This document shows, in pieces, positions 11,582-23,400 of a stretch of 64,000 nucleotides of DNA. How positions within the stretch are numbered: position 1 is the stretch's first letter; each line of letters opens with the position of its first letter. Both the position numbers and the translations under genes were made by a program. The stretch comes from Ectocarpus siliculosus (taxonomy: Eukaryota; Sar; Phaeophyceae; Ectocarpales; Ectocarpaceae): positions 1 to 64,000 of the forward strand of contig FN648905.1 in the NCBI GenBank assembly GCA_000310025.1, written 5' to 3'. The notes under the pieces are model-generated. The model searched no databases. It was not told where the DNA came from and was given only the letters and a program-made list of their open reading frames with translations.

Positions 11582-14500
11582 TCAGTCTATGCAAACAACG
11601 TCCGCCCCCGGCAAGTCTGCCATGACCTCAACCTCCGAGTCATCGTTGCCTTCGCCATCTCCCGAGCTGTCATCGTCGTCGATTTCCAACACCTCCAACA
11701 AGTCGGCCATCGTCTCCCCCTCCTCCGATGGGCCAGCCTCCTCCACGCCGGCAGCGGCCGCGTCGCCGTCTGCACGAAGTGGTTTCCCTTGGGCGTCGGA
11801 GTTGAGCTCCTTGTTGGCCCACGCCTCGTCCTCAGATCCGTCGAAGGCAAGGGTCATGCCAGCCTTCCTCCAGCTCGAACGGATGCTCTCAGGGTCCACT
11901 TCATCCCACGCTTTCTTCACCCACTGCGCGAGCAATCCCCTCGATGGGGGATCCGGGTAGCCGCGGTCGTTGCGCACGGCGTCGGTGGAGGCCATGTGGT
12001 CATCGTAGAGCCTGGACATGTTGGACTTGAACAGCTTGTTCATAAGTCCATCGCAAGGCTGGATCTTGGGCGTTAGGCCTCCGGGGACAAAAAACAGCGT
12101 CGTGTTGGACTTGTCCATCGCTCCCTTGCACAGGGCTGTCTTGTGCACGGTGTAATCGTCCCACGATAGCAGCGTGTCCGGCTGACGGTAGTTGCCCATG
12201 ACCCCCTCGCGACCCGGGCGCCGGTTCCACACTTGGGGGAGCCAAACATCCCTGAAGACGCGCTGCGTGTGCCACGCCTTGTCGTCCACGGCGTACACAA
12301 CGCTCTGAGGGTATGCTATCCCCTTCTTGTCCTTGCCCACCTTGAACTCTCGTTCGATGCTGTTGGCAGCGGGGGTTTTGCCCGGCGCCGTAGGCTTACC
12401 CTTGAAGATGAGCAGCGGCGGGAGTTTGCCGCCCTTCATGTTTGCTGCAAGCACGGCAGTGATCCGCAACTTTTCCTTTCCACCGGTTTTGATGGCCACT
12501 TCTTTCTGACCGGTGTGCTGCGAACGACAAAAATAAAAAAAGCAAAAAGCAATAGAGAAAGCAGAGGCGACGAAAAAAGTCGATTTTGTAGATGAGAATG
12601 ACAGCTCTTCACGCACAAAGTAACGTATGGGTTTTGCAGTACAGCGATGATGGATGCGAATGGTAAGAAACTTCTGACCCGGCATAAGCACAATACCAAC
12701 GTCGTCTAGCCTTACTGGCTGGACACTGAGTAGGTACGGCAAAAAATATTGCATCACAATGCCCACTGTTTGCACGGAATGCCAAGAAACAACCAGACAG
12801 GCACATGACTCGAACCAACACTTTGAACTCACCGCCACGGTCGACGTGCCAGCGGGCTCCATCCACACAGCAGTTTCATCCATGCTGTAGCTCTGCTCCT
12901 CCTTGAACACAGACGTGGCTTCGAAGGCGCACTGCTCGTTGCCCCCGCCATGCTCCGTCCTCCCCCACCGTCGATTCCTCCGTGACGAAGTGCCCTCCAT
13001 TCCTTGACGGCTTTCATGGCAATCGCAGGCCACCCGGAAGGGAGTTTCTGGCCTTGCCTGGCAACCGCCCGGAATGACAACCGGTTCTTCCTAAGGAACC
13101 TCCTGCACCAGCGAGTCTGCTTGTTGCGGTACTTTCTAATGCCCTCCAGGTCGTTCGCTACCGCCTTGTTCTTGATCATCCTTGTAGAGACGCGGGCAGA
13201 GATGGCTTCCGAACGAACATCGTTGATCCAGTCGAGAAGTTCGAGCTCGGCCTCAGCGTTTGACCTAACCCTCCCCGTGATGAACGACTTCACGCTCCGG
13301 GCTTTTTTCTTGCGTTTGGCCCCGAGCTGGTCTGCCTGTTCCAGCTGCTTCTCGTACTTTGTTCTGTCTTTTATCCACGCAGAGAGTGTGATCTTCTCGG
13401 GAATCCCAAGCACTCGTTGCGCATACGACACACCGATGGTTCCATTAGGCCCCTGCGCCCCCGGGCTTTGCATGGTCGCGTACTTAATGGCGTTTACTTT
13501 GAATTCCAAATCGTACCGCTTGCGTTTCTGGCCACCACCAAACTTAATAGGGAAGTTTGGTGGCTCCAATTCCAGCGGCTCTCTTTTCCTCTTGCCCTTG
13601 CCCTTGTCCTCGGCCGGCGTGCCGTCGAGACGCCCACCGAAACCATCTGTCCTCTCCTCTGACTCTCCAGGAAACATGGCGTCGCCGACGGGCGCCGCTG
13701 CGTCTGCTGTCGTCGGTGCTTCAGGCAGGTGCACGTTCCTGAAAAGCGCATGAGTTCGAGGAAGCAACAAATCATGTAGCATACGTGTCGTTAAGTGCAG
13801 TATCTGTAACAATGCGCTCGCTCCAACGACCATCAGGCAAACGTACCAAAAATACGATGGCTAGCGGATAGCTCTGACAACGGCCACCAGGTTGAGAGTC
13901 ATGGCGTCCACGCTTGCAAGGTACAGAGGGTGAGCAGCTGACGGCACCTATTTCGTATCTCACACAAACAGGCACGAACTGCTGTCGAGGTTATGTTTAC
14001 ATATTTGCACGTGTTGGGTACGGGTTTCGCAGTCTGCCTACCGAAACATCACGAACACAAAAAACGGTATGCGGAAACGTGTCGTGTGTGTGAAAAACAC
14101 AATCCAGCAAACATTTCGCCCACACCAGAATATTTGAACTACATGTAAATGTAGTGTGTACATGCCAATGTACAGTGAGGCGAGCGCGACGACACGTCAA
14201 AATCACATTATTTTTTCGATCTGGTTATCGATCAGGCAATCAGGCGTGGCATGTTCTTTGGTTTGCTTGAGCCATGAGAATCCTCACAAACACCCATGTG
14301 CTGCAAACTGCAAGACGCTCTGCGCACACCTTATTTTGATGTAGACGTCGCCAGACTCGCATGCCTGCCGCAAACTCCGGCATATCCTTCCCTGGCTCTG
14401 CCCACAAGGGCTTGTTGGTGCACGATGGTTCGACGCAGCGCGGTGCTGCTGCAGGGTTCTCAGCAGTAGCCGCGCTCAGGGTGTTGGTGGTTGGCGGGAG

Positions 14501-14847
14501 AGCTGCCTTTTCGGGTGTGGGTGTGGGTGTGGGTGCTGCGGGATTCTCAGCAGTAGGTTCTGCTTCGCAGGTTTCAGCGGCACCCGCGGTGGCAGGCGCA
14601 GCCGGTGCTGTGGGAGTCTCAGTAGCAGTAGATTCTATTGAGCGGGCCTCAGCAGTACGTGCGGTGTCATGTGCGGCTGCTGAGGGAGTCGTCCGAGCAG
14701 CCCCACGTTCCCCCGGGGCGGGTGGAAAGAAGGACGCTATATGGAGCGTGGGGCCGCCGCTGGAGTCTTACCCACTGCAGTCTGAGCCGCGGGGCTTTCA
14801 GCAGGGTTGCTAACTGCACCACCCTCCACGACATTGTCCGCCTCCAT
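11582..14847 (-). CDS. pogo-like transposase, copy 1 (spliced)
   Basis: Predicted exons, read 14,847 downward: 14,847-14,772; 14,679-14,330; 13,803 to about 12,966; then to 12,833; and 12,517-11,582. The intron at 12,832-12,518 (GTGAGT...TTCGCAG, 315 nt) is clear. The first two exons encode a Pro/Ala-rich N-terminus and fit in phase, but are a prediction. The HTH (psq-like, [14 protein letters not shown]; then CENP-B-like, ending [12 protein letters not shown]) and the DDE core are in different frames, with a -1 shift near 12,966 that copy 2 shares. Catalytic residues seen are [17 protein letters not shown] and IQPCDG, the pattern of the DDE_1 superfamily. The C-terminus is acidic. Against copy 2 it lacks 12 residues and differs at a few positions (for example L versus R before TPKIQPCDG). 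Confidence 0.85.
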
Positions 14848-15090
14848 GGCTCTTGCGAGCAGGTGGTGTGGTCGTGATCTCTGTCCTCACGTTGTCACAC
14901 CGTGTGATAAGCAGGGGCTCCGTCGATTTAACGCGGCCCAACTTCAGGGGGTGTGGTATCTTATGTCACCGTGTGATAAAATGACGTTTTTTGGGGGGCT
15001 GAAAAAAATAGCACACGGGTGTGGTATTGTGTACGTTTTCTGAGGGGGTGTGGTATCTAATGAAAGTGTGATATCTTATGCAACCTACGG

Positions 15091-15113
15091 TACCAACTAG
15101 ACCACCGGGCGAC
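15091..15113 (-). mobile_element. tRNA-SINE copy 1, 5' head beyond the transposon
   Basis: The sequence TACCAACTAGACCACCGGGC reads on the minus strand as a Pol III A box (TGGTCTAGTTGG) and is the missing start of the SINE at 10,452-10,744. Joined at the TA, the two parts align with the intact copy at 59,041-59,352. Confidence 0.85.
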
Positions 15114-15559
15114 TGTGGAAACACACAATACCATACTCATTGTTGTTCCTGTACACACTCTATTAACGGACCGAGGGTCCGGCGCGAAGAAATATATGGA
15201 CGTACGTGGAGAGAAGGTTGAAGACTGATGGGACGGGTAGCAAAACAGTACGGTGCACCATTCGCCGAAACAAGTAATCTGCACATGACACCGCTGAGAG
15301 CTTACGGTCACGGCGGCACACGAAAAGGCCAGTACTCTCGCGTTAGAGCGGCACAGCGCCACGCGAAGAAGGGTATGGAAGAGGAACTCATCAGTGCGGG
15401 GTAAGTTGGGTGGCATCCTTGCTGTGATTATGGGCATCCCATTTTGGAGGGGGAATCTTCGGTGTGACTGTCGTTTTTCACCAATGGAGATACCCCCACT
15501 GCCAATTGCTGCGGCCATCATCACGCATGTACATGTAAGCTTTGCATTTTTCGTGCAAG
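15114..15559. other. No supported gene
   Basis: Flanking sequence of the interrupted SINE. A 155-codon minus frame (15,057-15,524) starts in the transposon end and has no recognisable domain. Confidence 0.4.
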
Positions 15560-15752
15560 GGAGGATCTTTCTCTAGCGGCAGCGAGTTCCTTTATCGCGT
15601 TTCCTTCTCAGGGACACGCAGGAGGCTCGTCGGTATGTAACCGCTAAAGCCCTGCACTCGACAGGCGTCTGTGGCACGTGTGTTAGCGCCTGAAGTCACA
15701 AAAACTGGCTCTATTTCGCGGGGACACATTCCGTGAGGACAAAGTTTGGCCT
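15560..15752 (-). repeat. Dispersed repeat R2, copy 1
   Basis: On the minus strand it matches 17,191-17,376. Shared landmarks are a GTCCCCG start, GAGCCAGTTTT, a CACACGYGCCA block, TACCGACGAGCCTCCTGC, CCCTGAGA and the CTCGCTGCCG end. Five copies of this roughly 190-bp family are visible in the window. Confidence 0.75.
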
Positions 15753-17190
15753 ACCAATAATACCGAAACCCATCAAACGACAGAAGTAAAGAATGGCCAC
15801 ACATGCTCATTTTCAACGGGTGTGCCGCAATCAACGATAACTAGCCGGATTAACCAGATCACGTGTCATATGCTCCCACAATCGTGATCAGTTTTACTCT
15901 TGCAAGCCTTGGGGCATTGCCTTTGCAAATGTTATATCGGGCTCAAATCAGGACCCGCCGCCTGAGAGTGTATGTACCGAAAGAAAATCCATTTGGGGGA
16001 TGCCAACCTCCGCGTAAATTCGCTGATTCAGCATCGCTGACTCTCGTGTCATCGTCATGTCCAACAGCACCTTTAACCTTTGCTCGTTTACTCTTCCTTG
16101 TGATAAATCACCGTGACAAATATCGTCGGCGTTGCCTGTCTAAAGCTCATTTGCTGTTTTAGCGGGTTCATTAGCCGCTTGCTGAGTCAACTGCGTTGAC
16201 CAATCGTGACCCGACGGCGGATGAAAATAAAAACAGAAACAGCTGCTCGGGGAACAACCGTAGAAATAGAATTGATCGCCATAAACACTAAAAACCCATT
16301 ACTGATCTACCGCGCACTCCTATATCTGGAAGAGAAAGGAGGTGGTGGCGCCGGAGGATTTGCAAGTCACCGTTCGTTGTTTTGGTCACAAAATATATAC
16401 AGGTCATCCCGGTCGCTGCTCAGTCAGTCAGTCACATTACCTTCCAACCGTGGCCGCAGGCCAACTACCCAAAGAAGTTCATCGCAAAAAAATATTTGAC
16501 TTGTGCTGAAAGTAAAATACCCCAAAAGGTTACAAGAAATACCGAACAAAGAATAACATACTTTGCTGCTGATGATGCCGTTTGGTTGCTGTCCATTTCA
16601 TATTTTTTAATTTTCTTGATACAGACTATCACAACGAATGAATCCATCTGAATGAATCCATCTGAATGAATCCATCTGAATCCATAGATGAGCTTCGATT
16701 GGTATAGAAGATACAAGGTGTCTACCCTCCCTCAGGTGACGCAAGACCACATGCGCATTGCCCGAAGAGGGACTGTGTGTCTAACAACGCTTGTGTTTCC
16801 GCACAACCATCGCGCACGTTGTTATTCTATATTGGAGCCAACTCGAGCGGACAATATTTTGGCAGCGAAAACTCAGACGTCTATGATGTATTTGATTGAT
16901 GATGGCAGGTTTCGGATGAGAACCGAACTTGAAGCCGAAACAACACCACGAATTGGACATGTTCAACACTGCGGCTGGATGCATGCTCTCAGACTTGTCT
17001 ACACTTGGCCCATTGCGAAGTGTAGTAAACGTAGGTACTGCTGTTGGACAATGCGATGACACGAAGAGCCACAGCCATGAATAATCGAATGAATGAATGA
17101 ACGAATGAAAGTGGAGAAGAAAGAGGCAAATATTTCAAACCGTCCTATTTGATGGGTTTGATAGGTTTCAGAATTGGTTCGCCAGGCTTT
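15753..17190. other. No supported gene; one short tandem
   Basis: At 16,638-16,687 there is a tandem of the 14-mer GAATGAATCCATCT. A 123-codon plus frame (16,688-17,059) has no recognisable domain and a minus frame overlaps it. No gene is called. Confidence 0.4.
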
Positions 17191-17376
17191 GTCAGCGCGG
17201 AACGCGTCCCCGGGGTTTTGAGCCAGTTTTCGCAACTTTGGCCGTCAACCACACGCGCCACGGAGGCCTACCAAGCTCCGGGCACGGGCGATAATGTACC
17301 GACGAGCCTCCTGCATGCCCCTGAGAGGAACCGCGAGAAAAGACTCGCTGCCGCGAGAGAAAGAAACGCCAAAGAA
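17191..17376 (+). repeat. Dispersed repeat R2, copy 2
   Basis: Fullest plus-strand copy of the R2 family. It runs from AGCGCGGAACGCGTCCCCGG to CTCGCTGCCGCGAGAGAAAG. It has no A or B box of the Pol III type, so a tRNA origin is not supported. Confidence 0.75.
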
Positions 17377-17439
17377 TGAAAAGTGCCAAATCTCATGTGT
17401 ACACATTGGGAAAGATGACAAAAAAATTAGGGATGAAGA

Positions 17440-18250
17440 CTGGAAGACGGCGAACCGGTGAAAAGGACAGAAACAGCGCGCATGGTCGCACATTGTCGCA
17501 AACGTCTGGCGTATGCAGCATGGCGGCGCGTCGGCCCAAAAGTTTAACCCTTTCTTCCGTCGTATCATTACATACTGGCACACACACATTTTCATCACTA
17601 ATGTGCCGCTGAAACGAACGTGATGATTTTGGTTGCTGCCTAGCCGACCCTGAGATTCGATTCCGATTGTGTTCTAGAAGCCAAAAAAAGAGCGATCAAG
17701 ACAGCAAGATTTAATGCGAACCGGTCAAGAGGACCGAAAACAGCGCGCACGGTCGCACACTCAGAGCGCACGCAAGGTGCTTGCTCGTCAACTCACCGTA
17801 TACGCTTTCGTCGTATCAAGGCGTATTGGCACAATGTCGCGGTGAAACTCACTCGGCACCCTCACACCTTCATGTACCGAACCACACTTGAATAAACATG
17901 GTGCTGGTTGCTAAGCGAACGGTGTATCGAAATAATACATATATCACATTCGATTTTCCCCGAAGTGATTCGAACCTACAAACAAAACAATCAGTACCGG
18001 AAGACCGCGAATCGATACAGAGGAGCGAAACCGCGCGCAAGGTCGTATACCTCTGGCGCATGCCGCATGGTCGCGCATCGGCAGGCACACAACCTATGCG
18101 CTTTCTTTCGTCGTATGACGAACCAATGACACCAGGTCGTGTTCGTAACTCACTCGGCCAACACACACCTTAATTAACTAAGCCACCACGTCAATGAACA
18201 TTTTGCCGTTGACTGCTGCCAAGCGCACCTTCACGTTCGATTTGTTGCGA
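17440..18250. repeat. Three degenerate tandem units of about 270 bp
   Basis: Units start near 17,455, 17,718 and 17,997. Each carries a CGAACCG/GACCG start, CAGCGCGCAYGGTCGCACA, a CGTCGTAT block, GTGCCGCTGAAAC or similar, and GGTTGCTGCC/TTGCTAAGCG. A partial fourth unit is near 18,665-18,725. They differ at many positions, so the array is old. No coding function is visible. Confidence 0.6.
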
Positions 18251-20402
18251 CATTCATTGTGAAAATGTTCGAGAAGACAAAGGAGCAATAATGCAACTCT
18301 TATCTGTGCAAGAGATGAATTTGGTGTGATTTGGTAAGAAAAATACCAACCAGACAGATTTTTTATTGCCTCTTCCTAACTACGTTTTTTTCCGCCGTCT
18401 GATTGGTCGAGCGGTGGTACGTGCGGTCTATACCTCTCCAGCACGCTCTCCCCATTCCGCATTCCAACAACACGGCGAGGCCGCGTTTCAGCCAAAGTTC
18501 GCGGCCGATAGGCCCCATTTAGCCGTGGGTGACGGTTAGGGGTAAGGTTAGGGTTGGGGTTTGGTGAATTGGGTCGGCCACGGTGTGTTACACATCCCAA
18601 GGAGGAACCTAGGTTTATCGTCTGGTTACACCTAAATAGTCACGTAAATAGACCTCAAGTGTGCGAAGAGGAAAGAAAAGGCACGGTCGCACATGGCCGC
18701 ACACTTGTGGCGTATGCTACTGCACGCGGAGGGTGGTGCAACTCGGCGAGGGCCCATCACGAGCAATACCAGCGGGGTATACTCAGGATATCGCGACACG
18801 TGCGCCTTAGGTCGACGAAACGCGGCAGAATGACAAGTCTCAGCCCCCAGGTGGCAGCGGTGTGCCCCGAACCTCTCGTTGGCAGTGAGTATGTAAATAT
18901 TCAGTAAACACACAGTCATTCCAGCGTCGAGGAGTGGTTGTAGACTGATTTGGGCTTCGATTTGAAGTGAGTGGTAACTACGTTGTCGCTTGGCTGCGCA
19001 GCTTCATAGACGCAATCAAGCAAACCAGAGAGAGCGGGCGACAAAATGGTGCGTGTATAACATCGTCTTTCTGTCCAACATCTCCTGTGCGCATACCGAC
19101 GACCACAAGGCCTAATCGAAGAAGGAGCCAGCGCGTGCGCGCCACAAAGCAGTCATATGCAAGTGACTTTTAGGTCCGAGAACACCAGCACGGTTGCATA
19201 ATGCAACCGACAATGCGGTTCGAACTTGCTGAGGGCCTGCACAGCAAGAACAGACCGGCCAAGGGAAATCCATTACAACGTAGCGCCGCTGAGGTTCAAC
19301 TCAAAGTTTTGCGTGGTTTCGAGCTCCGTTGTGTAGGCGTAGTGAAACGTCTAACAAGCTAGGGTTCTCTGATAAACCACCAGAAAAGGCGGTGAGCTCC
19401 GATCCTGACCGGCAGTATCGTAATATGCACGCTCAATACCAACGTCACGGCTACGTTGTTGAGGTTCTTGGGGTTTGAAGCGTGGGCACGGACCCAAATG
19501 ACAATGCAGGTGTTACCTAGCTCAGCCCACCGCCGAAAAACAGAAGAAAGACCCACGATCTTCAGGGAGCTCACTGATGGGCTCCGTTTTGTGACAAGGC
19601 CCTCTCCCCGCTACCATCAGCCAACCCACCTTCCTTGGTCAACGACCACCTCGACGCTTCTGTTTTACAATTAAACCATCTTTAAACGATGTCATTCCGA
19701 GAGCAGTTGGCGCCGTCGCATTGCTGAAAACATGATCCGGATAATTCAACCCGGGCTGCACAGAATGCGATGCGGCACATCATGTGACCGACACAAAAAC
19801 CACAACCGCACCGCCATCCCACTCTGTAGCCCAACCAACGGATGGTCGCGCCATTCCCCAGCACAACGAAATATACGCGGGTCGAAATATCAGTGTGGAA
19901 TGCCCCCAAATGATTACTTCGGGATGTGGTGATCAACCTTCAAGATAAGCATGGAAGAGAGGAAATCCGCAGCATTGAATACAACGGCAAAGCCCCCAAA
20001 ACACCAATTTGCACAACATTGACGGTTTTTGTTTTCGCTTCATACAAACACGTTCCGACAAGCGGGTGCAAGCCTGCACGAGTGAAACAACGTTTTGCCA
20101 ACAGGAGAAGAATAACAAACACTTCAGGCTCGGTATCAGAAAGACCACAACCAGCTGTAACGCGTAGAATTCCCGGAAGTTCCCGGAAGGTGGGAGCTTG
20201 GAGGAGACTGGACGGAAACTACGCATGGATAAAGAGAGAGCTAGCCGAGGGACAGCGACAGCAGACGACATAAGACCTTACAGCAGCGTATCGGTCTAGT
20301 TACCTTCGTAGTTTTCAGCATCCAACCCGAGGTTGCCCCAGAGCTTTTACATACTTCAGTATATAAAATACACGACATATGGGGAGCGCCATGGAAACTT
20401 AC
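18251..20402. other. No supported gene; likely 3' side of the TBC gene
   Basis: Near 18,530-18,560 there is a short run resembling TTAGGG repeats (GGTTAGGGGTAAGGTTAGGG), too short and irregular to call telomeric. The minus strand below 20,402 should hold the remaining 3' exons of the TBC gene, because the exon ending at 20,403 stops at a GTAAGT donor in mid-codon, but I could not find a phase-consistent next exon. Confidence 0.4.
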
Positions 20403-23400
20403 TTGAATAATGCCAGACACACTCTGTAGAACACCTTCCAGTCCTCCAGGAGGAACATGTCCCACACGCGGGTCACCAAGTCGTACGGGAAACGCTGGGT
20501 GAATGCGGTCAGGAACCACTGGGTCGCGTACATGGCAGGAGTGAGGTTATGTGCCAGGATCTGGTTTGAGAGCTTCTCGCAGTGCTTCTTCGTGAGCGAG
20601 TCCATCACAAACTGGAATTCTTGTGCCTTCTCCAGAACACGTGCAAGAACGGTTGCGTGAGGTTGCGGGATGAAAAAGGTTAATTGGTAAATAAAACATA
20701 CCTGGTACACATCAACGAAATCCTCTTTCGTTATCTTTTGATACATGCCTGTACGTAAACAGGCAGCGTTTGAATTTCTACACAATACATACGTGTACAC
20801 ACACCATGAGCAACGACGATAAAACAGATGGGAGAGAGGGGCCAAAAGCAGCAGGTTACAGCAGTAGGATCTGCGGGATAAACGCCGGAAAAGCAAAACA
20901 CAAGCGAAGAGTCACAGCGAGCAAAACAAAAAGTCCGCGCACCGCACGTGACATGACGCCTTACTTTGCAGTTGTATCGAAACCAGCACTACCGACGTTG
21001 CGGATTGCGATACGACAATCCATGATAACATTGTCCGTGTCTTTTTTTCGTCGTTCCTGGGAGGCAAGCCTTGTTTCATACCGTAAGCTACGGAGTTTCC
21101 CCCCCAGGGACGAGATCCTTTTTTTTTCTGAACCCGACCCCCGCGGGGGGAAATTAATGTTCCGCGGGGGAGTAGTTGTTTTTGTTCAAAGCTACCCCGG
21201 GGGAAGCCCCCCCCCCCGGGGGTGTGCAACATAATGATGGTCCACACACCACACACACACAGAGTGGTGAAACTGAGATGGATAAGGTTTACGAGCAAGC
21301 GTTCAAGAAGCAGAGGGAGGAGGAACGTAAGAGCAACAAAGACGAAGAGAAAAAAGACAGCAAGGAGGACAGTAGCTGGGGGAGTTTGTCTCGTCCCGCG
21401 AGTGATTCCAAGAAGAGGAAGGGCCCGCCTTCCAGAGAGTACCCGCCAGCTCGAAGCGCACATCTGCAAATGATTTTTCCGTCCCATGTCATGCATTTTG
21501 TGCTCCGCGATGCAACAAAATCGACTCAGAAAATAAGGGAAATACATCCCCCCCGGGGGGAACTCGTGGGCAAAATGGTACCCCGGGGGGGAATTGACAT
21601 ACCCGGGGGGATCTTTTTTTGGTCGAAAACGATCAACCCCGGGGCTAAGGCTGACTCTTATGGCTCCCGAAAGTTGGCCAGACGTATTTTTTGGACGGGC
21701 ATACCCCCACCCCCCGGATTTGCCACGGATTCGACCAACAGACAGACCTCTCACCACATCACCACAGAGTTCTCCCTCCATGATTGTCGGATCGTCACCA
21801 GAACTTGAAGGCTGTACGCACCACACCTGTAGGCACCTTTGAAGCTATAGTGTTGACTGCTGTGGGGTCTGTGTGTGCTGAGAAATGCCAATCCATGTGA
21901 GCAAAAGTAACAATCCGTATGGAGAATCCGTAGGAGATTCCATACGATAGTTTGGCCTATACGTCGTATAGGCCAAATTTCGTTCGCATCGTATCAGGCC
22001 AGACTATCGTATGGTATCTCCTACGGATTCTCCATACGGATTGTTACTTTTGCTTCCATGGATTGGCCTTTCTCAGCGCACACAGACCCCACAGCAGTCA
22101 ACACTATAGCTTCAAAGGTGCCTACAGGTGTGGTGCGTACAGCCTTCAAGTTCTGGTGACGATCCGACAATCATGGAGGGAGAACTCTGTGGTGATGTGG
22201 TGAGAGGTCTGTCTGTTGGTCGAATCCGTGGCAAATCCGGGGGGTGGGGGTATGCCCGTCCAAAAAAATCCGTCCCGGCCAACTTTCGGGAGCCATAAGA
22301 GTCAGCCTAAATCAACGAACTCCTGCTTCCAGGCCGAAAAGGTAATAGGGGGGGGGGGGGGGGGTACTCATAGTCGTGCATGCCGTAGTCGTTAGACCAT
22401 AGACCTCGCATCCCTACAAAGCCGGGACGGAGCACGCCGGGTTCTCCACCGGACCAGGCTCTCACACCACCAAGCGCGAAGCGCCGTGAGGTATTCGGCG
22501 AGTCGCATGAAGGGTGCGCTGCATCCTGCTAAGGGTGTTCGACATCTTGTGCTTACTTCCTTGCGTACGGATGACAGCTGCGAATGACTAAATTTAATTT
22601 CTGGTGCGTTCACTTCCAGAGACACTTGTAAGCACTGTATATCTGCCTCGAGGGTGCTTGACCATTTTAACACAACGTGGTGCGATCATCCCCCTTGCGC
22701 GGAAGTGGGGGGGGGGGGGGGGGGGGGGGGCCCTCTAACCCGGGGGGAAAAACCCCCAACAAAAGGGGGTTTCAAAAGAAATTTTTTTTCCCCCCCTGTT
22801 GAAAAAAAAAAAGGGCCCCCCCAGGGGAAAACCCCCCCGAAAGGGTTGGGAAACCCCACGGGAAAAAGGTTTTTAAATTAAAACCCAAAAAATTTCAAAA
22901 ATTTCCAACCCCCCCCCCCCTTTTGGAAGCCCCCCCCCAAAAAGGGTTTGAAGGGAAAAATTCTGGGGTAACNNNNNNNNNNTTAAGGGGGGGGGGGGGG
23001 GGGGGTTCACTTTACCCCGGGGGGAAAACTCCCGTAGCATACGGTGCTTCGAAGGGATATTTGTTTACCTCAACTGTTGAAACAAAAAAGGTGCCAACCA
23101 AGGGTAAACTCACGCTGAAAGGATTGGAGACACCAACGGTAACTAGGTTCTAGACTTAAACACAGTAAATTGTCAAAATTCTCAATCCATCTCCCAGCTT
23201 TCGGAGTCCCAACCCAACAAGCAGTTGAATGGAAGACATCATGCAGTAGCGACGTGCGCGTTAACGTGCTCAGGTCTGTTGCTGGGGCCGGCACATCGCA
23301 GGTTGCAGTTCAGTTACCCCTCAAATCTGGATACATACCAACATTTGTTCGTCATCACGCGTCTCAACCAGCTAAAATGTCCAAAGAGGTTATTTTTCAG

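Larger units (their letters stand above)
10745..15090 (-). mobile_element. Full-length pogo-like DNA transposon, copy 1 (4,346 bp)
   Basis: The element begins CCGTAGGTTGCATAAGAT and ends with its inverse, and is flanked by TA on both sides (10,743-10,744 and 15,091-15,092). That is the target duplication expected for Tc1/mariner/pogo elements. Its transposase is on the minus strand. It is nearly identical to copy 2 (41,490-45,854, opposite orientation). The visible length differences are a missing 36-bp in-frame block in the gene and one extra 16-bp GGGGGTGTGATAACAA unit in the subterminal array. Insertion split a SINE, so this insertion is younger than that SINE. Confidence 0.93.

Noticed and set aside
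11589-13753. Plus-strand frames of 120-249 codons over transposon copy 1, and their mirror in copy 2
   Set aside because: They are antisense shadows of the transposase gene.
18530-18562. TTAGGG-like run as an interstitial telomere
   Set aside because: Only two or three imperfect units, with no strand-consistent array.
20912-21826. 304-codon open frame on the minus strand
   Set aside because: It spans G/C runs and one arm of the palindrome; the opposite strand is open too. No domain, so a composition effect is more likely.
22923-23153. Open frame running across the N gap
   Set aside because: It is built from the artefact text and unknown bases.
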